From: Chloroflexota bacterium
GTDB lineage: Bacteria; Chloroflexota; Anaerolineae; Fen-1058
Reading direction: 5' to 3'
Assembly: GCA_016219235.1 (NCBI GenBank)
Contig: JACRBO010000427.1
Span: 1 to 7,429, forward strand
DNA: 7,429 nt
The translations under genes and the position numbers were made by a program. The notes below the pieces were generated by a model. That model saw nothing but the letters and a program-made list of their open reading frames with translations. It did not search any database and was not told the DNA's origin. This document shows positions 1-6,600 of the stretch, piece after piece; position 1 is the first letter of the stretch, and each line of letters begins with the position of its first letter.

Positions 1-24
1 ACTCACATTGGTCAGGTGCGCCAT
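1..24 (-). CDS. Possible 5' end of a minus-strand gene cut by the window edge
   Basis: An ATG at 24..22 on the minus strand opens eight codons (MAHLTNVS) before the window ends. It is preceded by AGGAG at 38..34 with a 9-nt spacer, an acceptable ribosome binding site. The frame stays open about 60 nt further upstream without another common start codon, until a TAG. Too little is visible to identify a product. It could equally be a chance ATG or a fragment of a decayed gene. If real, it lies downstream of obg on the same strand. Confidence 0.2.
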
Positions 25-149
25 CTTGCAAATCTCCTGGTAGAGTGGGCCGATTTGTTCTGCCCCAGATTCTAATCTACCAAGTCCCTACTTGAAAATG
101 AGACCAGTTCTGTCTTGTATGCGACTTTTGCCCTAACTGTTGTTAATTG

Positions 150-1421
150 CTAAGCTTGCCATTCCAGTTCGTAATCTTCGCCGATCCAGACGGTGTCGCC
201 TTCTTGCACGCCCGCGGCGCGAAGTGCGTCGATGACGCCCATCTTGGTGATGGCGCGATGGAACGACATCAGCGACTCTTCAGAGTCGAAGCGATGGCGC
301 AGCGCGAGCGTTTGAACCAGATGGCCGGTCACGTGCCAGCTGGCATCGGGCGCGCGATTGATAACGTACGGCTCGTCGTCGTCGCCGATGCGGAAGACCG
401 TCGGAGCCACCGGCACGATCGGCTCCGGCACAGGTAGTTCGCGCAAGAGTTGCGCGGCTCGAAAGAGCAGCTCGCGCGTGTTCGCGTGCGTGGCGGCCGA
501 GATTGCCATGACTTCCACGCCCTGGCCTTCAAGGGTGGTTTTCACAGCGGGCCAGTTGGCCTGCGCCTCAGGTAGATCGATTTTGTTGAAGGCGACCAAT
601 TGCCGTTTAGTCGCCAGACCGTGGCCGAAGGCGGCCAGTTCAGCATTGATGGTTTGGAAGTCGGTCAACGGATCAGGTTGCGAACCGTCGAGCACGTGAA
701 TCAACATGCGGGTGCGTTCGATGTGGCGCAGGAATTCATGGCCCAGTCCTTTGCCCAGACTCGCGCCCTCGATCAAGCCCGGAATATCCGCCATGACGAA
801 AGACGCCTCGCGGTCCACATCGACCACGCCCAGATTAGGCTGCAAGGTGGTGAAGGGGTAATCGGCGATCTTGGGCCGGGCGGCCGTGGTGGCGGCCAAC
901 AGCGTAGACTTGCCGGCGTTGGGCAGCCCGGCCAGTCCCACATCGGCGATGAGCTTGAGTTCCAGATCGAGTTCGCGTTCTTCACCGGGCATCCCGTTGG
1001 TCGCCATACGCGGCGCTTGATTGGTGGAGGTGGTGAAGCGCAAATTGCCTTTGCCGTGCGCTCCGCCGCGCGCGACGATAAACTCGGCGTTGAGGGTCGT
1101 CAGGTCGCCCAGTACCTCGCCGGTTTTCACATCGCGGATCACGGTGCCGGGCGGCACACCGATGCGCACATCTTTGCCGTCGGCGCCAGTCTGATTTTTG
1201 CCGCGCCCGTTGCCGCCGTCTTTGGCCCTGAATTTGCGCTGCTGGCGGAAGGCTGAGAGCGTGTTGAGCGTGGGATCGACGAAGATGACTACGTCGCCGC
1301 CGCGGCCGCCATCGCCGCCGGACGGGCCGCCAAACGGCACGAATTTTTCGCGCCGAAACGCTACAGCGCCATCGCCGCCTTTGCCGGCCGCGACTTGAAT
1401 TTGAGCAGTGTCGAAAAACAT
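150..1421 (-). CDS. obg: GTPase Obg/CgtA (ribosome assembly GTPase)
   Basis: Obg is an essential P-loop GTPase that binds the large ribosomal subunit late in assembly and links it to growth state and ppGpp. The 423-residue protein has all three classical parts. The glycine-rich Obg fold spans about 1-158, starting MFFDTAQIQVAAGKGGDG. The G domain spans about 159-330, with P-loop GLPNAGKST at 165-173, switch I DYPFTT at 187-192, DIPG at 212-215, NKID at 279-282 and SAA at 308-310. The C-terminal OCT domain spans about 340-423. Length matches the family (B. subtilis Obg is about 428). I chose the ATG at 1421 because the Obg fold begins exactly there and AAGGA sits 5 nt upstream. The frame stays open to 1592, but those 57 extra codons only read through a heptamer repeat. 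The usual rplU-rpmA neighbours are not upstream here. No convincing terminator follows the stop. Confidence 0.97.
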   Translation of the reverse strand: MFFDTAQIQVAAGKGGDGAVAFRREKFVPFGGPSGGDGGRGGDVVIFVDPTLNTLSAFRQQRKFRAKDGGNGRGKNQTGADGKDVRIGVPPGTVIRDVKTGEVLGDLTTLNAEFIVARGGAHGKGNLRFTTSTNQAPRMATNGMPGEERELDLELKLIADVGLAGLPNAGKSTLLAATTAARPKIADYPFTTLQPNLGVVDVDREASFVMADIPGLIEGASLGKGLGHEFLRHIERTRMLIHVLDGSQPDPLTDFQTINAELAAFGHGLATKRQLVAFNKIDLPEAQANWPAVKTTLEGQGVEVMAISAATHANTRELLFRAAQLLRELPVPEPIVPVAPTVFRIGDDDEPYVINRAPDASWHVTGHLVQTLALRHRFDSEESLMSFHRAITKMGVIDALRAAGVQEGDTVWIGEDYELEWQA

Positions 1422-1426
1422 TGAAT

Positions 1427-1459
1427 TCCTTGCTGAGGTAGAGTGGGCTAATCGTACCA
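1427..1459 (-). promoter_or_regulatory. obg ribosome binding site and weak extended -10 candidate
   Basis: On the minus strand, AAGGA (1431..1427) lies 5 nt before the obg ATG. Further upstream TGG-TACGAT (1459..1451) reads as an extended -10 element, without a good -35 at the right distance. The candidate -35 position would fall inside the heptamer array. The ribosome binding site is solid; the promoter is only plausible. Confidence 0.4.
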
Positions 1460-1463
1460 CAAA

Positions 1464-1631
1464 ACGTGGTGCGTGGTGCGTGATGCAGGATGCAGGATGC
1501 GTGATGCGGGATGCGGGATGCAGGATACAGGATGCGTGGTGCGTGGCTGTTGCCTGATCCCCGATCCCTGATCCCTGATCCTTGATCCCCAATTACCAAT
1601 TACCAGTTACCGCTCACCAATCCCCGATTTC
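1464..1631. repeat. Degenerate heptanucleotide tandem array, 24 units in phase
   Basis: The 168 bases divide exactly into 24 heptamers without a phase break. Units 1-12 follow GCRKGRT (GCGTGGT, GCAGGAT, GCGTGAT, GCGGGAT). After a transitional TGTTGCC, the next block is TGATCCC/CGATCCC/TGATCCT. Then come CAATTAC (twice), CAGTTAC, CGCTCAC, CAATCCC and CGATTTC. The consensus therefore changes along the array while the 7-base period holds. It fills most of the obg/DUF3054 divergent gap. Since 7 is not divisible by 3, it reads as a 7-residue repeat in all three frames, giving false N-terminal extensions to minus-strand frames. I know similar short-period intergenic arrays from cyanobacteria and, from memory, Chloroflexota. 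Confidence 0.85.
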
Positions 1632-1663
1632 CTTTTTTGCCCCGGTTGCGGTAAGCTTATGAC

Positions 1664-2068
1664 ATGACACCTTCATCGCGTCGAAACACTCTCATCCTCG
1701 TGTCGGGCGATCTGGCAGTGTTCGTGATGTTTGCGCTGGTGGGCCGCGAGACGCATGCCAGCAGCGACCCCAATCTGATCGTGAACGCGCTGCCTACGTT
1801 GATGCCGTTCGTGTTGATCTGGCTGCTGGTCTCCGTCCCGATGGGCGTCTATCGCCCCAACGTGTATCGCGTTACGCCGCTGACCATCATCCGCACGCTG
1901 GCCGCGTGGATCGTCGCCGGGCCGATCGCGTTGTACGTGCGCGCGCTGCTGCTGGCGCGGACGGCAATCCCGGTGCCCTTTATCATCGTGACGATGAGCC
2001 TCAACGGCGTGCTGCTGCTGGCGTGGCACGTCTTCTTTGCGTGGTGGCTGAAACGATCGGGCCGCTAA
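1664..2068 (+). CDS. DUF3054 family small integral membrane protein
   Basis: A 134-residue protein with four predicted membrane segments at about 9-27, 43-63, 75-95 and 103-127, and very short loops. It fits the DUF3054 family in size, helix count and the early SGDL...GRETH pattern (D16, R28, H31), polar residues at the end of the first helix. The family has no established function that I know of; it occurs in actinobacteria, Chloroflexota and haloarchaea. The C terminus ends in a positive cluster (KRSGR), suggesting a cytoplasmic tail. The ATG at 1664 is the only sensible start. No clear Shine-Dalgarno sequence precedes it, so translation may be weak or leaderless. It is divergent from obg across the heptamer array, and is followed by a 109-nt gap that holds a new promoter, so it is probably a single-gene transcript. 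The family call is by eye. Confidence 0.8.
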   Translation: MTPSSRRNTLILVSGDLAVFVMFALVGRETHASSDPNLIVNALPTLMPFVLIWLLVSVPMGVYRPNVYRVTPLTIIRTLAAWIVAGPIALYVRALLLARTAIPVPFIIVTMSLNGVLLLAWHVFFAWWLKRSGR

Positions 2069-2112
2069 GGACCAATCGGGCCGCTGATGATCGATCGGCC
2101 GGTTGACTTGCG
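2056..2112 (+). repeat. Three direct repeats with 19-bp period upstream of a promoter
   Basis: ATCGGGCCGCT occurs at 2056-2066 and again at 2075-2085, and a diverged ATCGGCCGGTT begins at 2094. The spacing is exactly 19 bp each time. The first copy overlaps the end of the DUF3054 gene and the third reaches into the -35 box of the next promoter. Regular spacing next to a promoter suggests protein binding on nearly one face of the helix, but a small local duplication would look the same. Confidence 0.45.
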
Positions 2113-2132
2113 CGCCGCGCATCATCTATAAT
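2103..2132 (+). promoter_or_regulatory. Strong sigma70-type promoter for the 300-residue membrane protein
   Basis: TTGACT (2103-2108, 5 of 6 to consensus) and a perfect TATAAT (2127-2132) are separated by 18 bp. Transcription would start near 2139, leaving a leader of about 38 nt with GGAGG at 2166-2170. This is the best promoter match in the window. Confidence 0.8.
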
Positions 2133-2176
2133 CAACTGCGTTACAGGTAATTCACCCATCTTCCCGGAGGTCACTC

Positions 2177-3079
2177 ATGAGTGTTACATCGAAGCCGGCT
2201 GATGCCGGCGCCAAACCGATGTGGGATGAGAAATGGATGTGGCAGCGGACGCGCAAGTCGTTTGTGGCGCTGGTGTCGGCCGTGGCGGTATTGTCCGTGG
2301 CGCTGATCGTGTGGGTGCTGTTCTTTGCCGAAATCGCCGATGCCGTCGCGGGCGTCTTGCCCGCCGGGGCCGACCTGGCGGTCGTTCTGGCGCCGGTGCT
2401 GGCCGCCGCCGCCGGGGTTGAACGCCTGCTGGAAACGATCTTCAACACACTTGAAAGTATGTGGCGCACCGTGGTGGCGTATCTGGGCTACGGCATGCGC
2501 TGGTTGAAGAGCGCCGAAACGGAAGTGGATGAGGCGCGGCAGTGGCTGCAGAGCGCCGGGGCGGTGTACAACGGCACGCTGGCCTTGTATAACGAAAAGA
2601 TGCGGCAGATCATGAAGGACATGAACGTTGCCACCAACATCGTTTCACTGCCCGATCAAATTGTGGCGCAGTTGGATGAGTGGAAGAAAGAGGCCGACGC
2701 CAAGACGGCGATGGCCAAGGGCCTGCTGGAAGACGCTCAATCCCGGCTGAACGACGCCGAAAAGAAATTGAGTTCGATGACTGATTCGCCGGAGTATAAG
2801 AGCGCCAAGAGCTCGGCCTCGATTATTCTGGGGCTGATGCTCGGCGTGGTGGTGGCCGCGCTGGGGCAGATCCAGATGTTTGCCATGCTGGGCATCGCCG
2901 CGGTGCCGGCGCGCATCGACGTGTTGATCACGGGCCTGGTCGTCGGCAGCGGATCATATCCGGTGCACTCGCTGCTGGGTATTTTGCAGCAGGGGAAGAA
3001 TACGCTGGATAGCCTGCAAGGGTATCTGCAAAAGGCCGGTGCGGCCAAAGACGCCCTGCTCGGGCAGAACAAGCCGTAG
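2177..3079 (+). CDS. Unrecognised membrane protein with central coiled coil
   Basis: A 300-residue protein that I cannot assign to a named family. The start is well supported: GGAGG with a 6-nt spacer and a strong promoter 45 bp upstream. An N-terminal polar stretch rich in Trp and Lys/Arg (about 14-28) is followed by hydrophobic segments at 29-51 and about 58-80. A helical, charged region follows (83-205), with heptad-like coiled-coil character around 163-200. Two more hydrophobic segments lie at about 213-240 and 247-262, then an amphipathic tail ending in Lys. The C-terminal motif ITGLVVGSGS (251-260), followed by PVH, is reminiscent of conserved hypothetical membrane proteins, from memory only. 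There is no signal-peptidase site or catalytic motif. A role as a membrane scaffold or holin-like spacer is possible but unproven. It is a single gene, ending at a hairpin terminator 21 nt past the stop. Confidence 0.85.
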   Translation: MSVTSKPADAGAKPMWDEKWMWQRTRKSFVALVSAVAVLSVALIVWVLFFAEIADAVAGVLPAGADLAVVLAPVLAAAAGVERLLETIFNTLESMWRTVVAYLGYGMRWLKSAETEVDEARQWLQSAGAVYNGTLALYNEKMRQIMKDMNVATNIVSLPDQIVAQLDEWKKEADAKTAMAKGLLEDAQSRLNDAEKKLSSMTDSPEYKSAKSSASIILGLMLGVVVAALGQIQMFAMLGIAAVPARIDVLITGLVVGSGSYPVHSLLGILQQGKNTLDSLQGYLQKAGAAKDALLGQNKP

Positions 3080-3100
3080 ATCGCCGGGCACGCCAGACAC

Positions 3101-3139
3101 AACGGCCTGATCTCGTCGCGAGATCGGGCCGTTTGATTT
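3101..3139 (+). terminator. Hairpin terminator after the membrane protein gene
   Basis: AACGGCCTGATCTCG (3101-3115) pairs with CGAGATCGGGCCGTT (3119-3133) across a 3-nt loop: 15 pairs with a single T-G wobble. The following tract (TGATTT) is only moderately T-rich, so the stem is convincing but the tail is weak. There is no T-run on the other strand, so it seems to serve the plus-strand gene. Confidence 0.7.
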
Positions 3140-3275
3140 GGGTGTGGCGAAATCCGGTTGGTGAAGTGACGGACGCAGACCTCGGAGGTTTTCACCCGCC
3201 AGTGTGCCGCGGTTGACCGTCTCATGAAACCTCCGAGGTCTTGACGGGCGATCAACCGATGTTAGCCACACCCAA
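3138..3275. repeat. Nested inverted-repeat element between convergent genes
   Basis: Outer arms TTGGGTGTGGC (3138-3148) and GCCACACCCAA (3265-3275) are perfect inverses. Inside them CGGTTG (3155-3160) pairs with CAACCG (3253-3258). Inside those, AGACCTCGGAGGTTT (3177-3191) pairs with AAACCTCCGAGGTCT (3227-3241), 15 perfect pairs. Near the centre CGGTTGACCG (3210-3219) is itself a small palindrome. The 138-bp unit lies between the terminator and the zinc-ribbon stop codon (3281) and contains no gene. It could be a non-autonomous mobile or REP-like element, or a structured RNA end for the minus-strand gene. Confidence 0.65.
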
Positions 3276-3280
3276 TTGAT

Positions 3281-3604
3281 TCAGCGCCCGTCGCGTTCGC
3301 TGCCCGGGATGCGATCGTGCGCGTGGATGATGTTGAGATCAAAGATGCAGTCGTTGATCGAGCCGTGACCGTCGGGGCAGGCTACATAGCCGTCGATGAA
3401 CTTCATCCGTTTGCCGCAGGCCGGGCAGCAGAAGTTGCTCTTGGGCTTGCTGACGCGCCGCAGCAGCGGTTCTTCCGGTACGCGCTCGATGAAGCGGGCC
3501 TGGAAGCGCGTGTACAGCGTCTTGCCCAGCATCATCTGCCCCGCTTCGCAGTACATGCTGTTGTTCTTGGCGATCATTTTGGCGCCGCATTTGGGACAGA
3601 ACAT
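3281..3604 (-). CDS. Small protein with two zinc-ribbon-like motifs
   Basis: A 107-residue protein (from the ATG at 3604) with two treble-Cys motifs. The N-terminal one is CPKCG at 3-6 with a further Cys at 19 (YCEAGQMML). The C-terminal one is CCPACGK at 59-65 with ACPDGH at 75-80 (Cys 76, His 80) and another Cys at 86. The spacing fits zinc ribbons in which one ligand is His or lost, especially in the first motif, where no fourth Cys is obvious. The rest is basic and hydrophilic. Such small ribbon proteins bind nucleic acid or protein partners, but no function is established here. An upstream in-frame TTG (3619) would add five residues but lies inside a repeat. Neither start has a clear Shine-Dalgarno. 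It follows the SHMT-GcvT gene by 70 nt on the same strand and may be co-transcribed with it. Confidence 0.75.
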   Translation of the reverse strand: MFCPKCGAKMIAKNNSMYCEAGQMMLGKTLYTRFQARFIERVPEEPLLRRVSKPKSNFCCPACGKRMKFIDGYVACPDGHGSINDCIFDLNIIHAHDRIPGSERDGR

Positions 3605-3611
3605 GTTTTTG

Positions 3612-3685
3612 GGAAACAAGTAGACAAGGAAACAAGGGGACTTCCTTGTCTACTTGTTTCCTTTTTCTCCTTGTCTACTTTTTCT
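3612..3685. repeat. Octamer-repeat block forming a 20-bp perfect hairpin
   Basis: Bases 3612-3631 and 3642-3661 are perfect inverses over 20 bp with a 10-nt loop. The left half reads as octamers AAGTAGAC, AAGGAAAC, AAGGGGAC, and the right side as their complements, continuing to about 3685. On the plus strand the stem is followed by TTTTT. On the minus strand, the direction of the genes on both sides, it is followed by A-runs, so it is not a canonical terminator for the SHMT-GcvT gene. The stem ends 7 nt before the zinc-ribbon ATG. The repeat unit AAGTAGAC also supplies the TAG stop of the upstream gene (3677..3675). Confidence 0.8.
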
Positions 3686-6600
3686 TTGGAAAGCGGCTGA
3701 CAACCGTCGCAGCATCGGCGATGGCTAAGCGATCGCCGACCTTGAGGCCGTCGGCGGCTTTGGCGGTTTTGGCGGCCGCCACAATCCCGATGGGTGTGCC
3801 CTCGACCGCGTACTTCAGTTCGACGAGCGCCTGGCCGGTCATGTAGCCGTCGATGTCGACCGCGCACGACAACACGCGCCCGATGACGCGTCCGCGCTTA
3901 TCGACCACGTAGTCCATATCGCCGCCCAGCTCGATATTGGCCGCGCCCTTGGGCACGCGCGTATTCTTCTCGTTCATGCGGAAGCGCGCATTCTCCATCT
4001 TCGTCACCGGCAGATGCGCCACATACGGCGCGCGGCCCACGAAGAACGGCTTGAACGTCTTCACATACGATGCGAAGCCCGCCTCATTCGGCAGCAGATT
4101 CAGCGGCCCGGCCAGTTCGTGACCATACAGCGGCAGACCGCCTTCGGTGCGCAGACTGTCGCGCGCGCCCAGGCCGATCGGCTTCAGGCCAAACGGCGCG
4201 CCGACTTCCATCAGCATGTCCCAGAAGGCGGGAGTCTTTTCGGGATGCACGAACAATTCGTAAGCGATCGATTCGCCGGTGTAGCCCGTGCGGCTGATGA
4301 TGACATCGAAGCCCTTGAGCTTCGCAAACATCACATCGGTGCGGGGCAGCTTGCTGAGTTTGGCCGCCTCGGTCTTGTTGTCGCAGATCGAGACGAGGAT
4401 GTCGCGCGACTTCGGCCCCTGCAGCGCGATGTCCACGCGGCACTCGTCGCCCCACTGGCGATCACGCAGATCGCGCAGGACGCACGGCGCGGTGTTGCGC
4501 GCCCACGGCCGCTTCGAATCGATGCAGACCTTGCCTTCATTCACCGCGTTCATCCATGCCCAGTCTTTGTCGTTGTTGCTGGCGTTGATGACGATGAGAT
4601 AGCGCTCTTCGCCAATCCGATAGATCATCATGTCGTCGATGGGCACGCCGTCCACACCGAGCAGATAGTTGTAGTGCGAGTTGCCCACCTCGAGCGCGGT
4701 CACATCGTTGGCCGTGATCAGATCGAGGAAGGCCAACGCGTTGGGGCCGCTGGCATCGCACACGCCCATGTGGCTCACGTCGAACAGGCCGGCTGCTTGC
4801 CGAGTGGCCTTGTGCTCTTCGATGACGCTGCTGTACCAGACCGGCATTTCCCAGCCGGCGAACGGGACCATGCGCGCGCCCAACTTCTTGTGCGTCTCGT
4901 TGAGCGTAGTCTTCTGGATCGGCGCGTTATGGTCTTCGGTCCAAGTGAATTGCGGCAGGGCCGCGCCGCTGAGGGTCACGCCCTGCATGCCAATGAAATA
5001 AGCCTTGTGAGCGGCTATGGCGTCTTCGAGTTTGGCGGGCAACTTGCCGGTGGCTTTTGCTTCGGCATTGTGCTTCACCGAGATCGGTCCGGCCAGTTTC
5101 ATGAGCGGATCGTCGTCAAAGGCGATGTAACCGTCCGATAGATCGCGCAGCCAGGCGGCAACGCGCGCGGCGTTCGCGCCGGGAACGGCGAGCTGGAACG
5201 ATCGGGTGGAGAGGCGCGTGAGCGTGGCCGCACTCATGATCGCGCCGTCCTTTTCGAGAATGAACGTCGGCTGTGTGTCGCCGTCCTTCAGCACATCGAC
5301 ATCGTTGGTGGTCGTCGCCTGCAGGAAACCGCGCACCTTCGCACCGCTTACATCGAACACGACGGTCGCGTCAGGGTATTGATCATTGAGCGACCAGTAA
5401 TGCGGATAGCCCTCCATCTCGGCGTGCATATCGACGCCGTTGGTGGTCAGTTCGGCGACGATGAGTTTGGTCTGCTCCAGCACATCGAAGTCCACCTTGG
5501 CGCGATAGGCGTCGTCGCCGCGTTTGGTGTCGTAGGTATAAGGCGTGCAGGACTTGAGCAGGTCCGCGACGGCCTTCGCGAGTTTCTCGATCTCGGCCTC
5601 TTTGAAGCCGCGCTGCGTGATCCAGTGCGTGCCGATGCGCACACCGCTGGCCGCGCCCGCGCCCGTGTCGCCGGGAATGGTGTTGCGATTGGCGACGATG
5701 CCGGCCACATCCAGGATGCGCGCGGCGACATCGCCCATGAGCGGCGTGCCGTCTTTGGCCTTGATCGACTTGCAATCGATCAGGAACAGGTGCGAGTTGG
5801 TGCCGCCATAGGCAAGGCCAATGCCCTGATTGGATAAGGCTCTGGCGAAGTGCGCGGCGTTCTTCACGGTCTGATGCTGTAACTGCTTGAACTGATCGGT
5901 CTGCGCGAGTTTGAAGGCGACGGCCAGACCGGCGATGGTGTTGATGTGCGGGCCGCCCTGTTCGCCGGGGAATACGGCCCGATCGATCTTCTTGCTCAAC
6001 GACTCGTCGAGCGTGAGGATGCACGCGCCGCGCGGGCCGCTGAGCGTTTTGTGCGTCGTGAAGGTGATGACGTGCGCGGAGCCGAGCGGGCTGGGGAACG
6101 CGCCCGCGATGACCAGGCCGGACACGTGCGAAATATCGGCCAGCAGGTACGCGCCCACTTCGTCGGCGATGGCGCGGAACTTCTGCCAGTCGGGCGCGTA
6201 AGGATACGACGTGTAACCCGCGATGATCATCTTAGGCTTGCTGGCGAGGGCGAGTGCGCGAATGGTGTCGTAGTTCAACTGATGCGTCACGGGATCGACA
6301 TCGTACGAGACGATCTTGAAGTGCTTGCCCGATCGGTTGACGGGCGAGCCGTGCGTCAGGTGGCCGCCCGCGACGAGCGACATGCCCATGACCACATCGC
6401 CGGGCTTGACCAGCGCTTCATAGACGGCGGTGTTGGCGGGCGCGCCCGACAAGGGCTGCACGTTGACGAAGATGCGGGCCGGGCCGATGATGGGCGTGGC
6501 AAAGCATTCGGCGCAGCGGCGGCGGGCCAATGCTTCGACGACGTCGGCGTATTCCACGCCCTTGTAGTAGCGCGGATCGCCGTAGCGGCGATAGTAGCCG

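Noticed and set aside
39..50. GGTAGAGTGGGC occurs here and again at 1437-1448, each time a short distance before a minus-strand ATG
   Set aside because: A 12-base match is expected about once or twice by chance in a window of this size, so the shared position is suggestive only.
80..149. Terminator after obg
   Set aside because: Only a 4-bp AGAC/GTCT stem is present, too weak to call.
600..1256. Plus-strand open frame of 218 codons opposite obg
   Set aside because: Shadow of obg; no domain and no ribosome binding site.
2737..3271. Minus-strand frames opposite the membrane protein and through the inverted-repeat element
   Set aside because: They cross the terminator and repeat element, and the composition is not protein-like.
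3101..3275. CRISPR-like array
   Set aside because: The repeats are inverted and of different lengths, without evenly spaced direct copies.
4014..5141. Long plus-strand open frame (375 codons) opposite the fusion gene
   Set aside because: It is the antisense of well-conserved GcvT and SHMT coding sequence, has no family features, and is a common effect of high GC.
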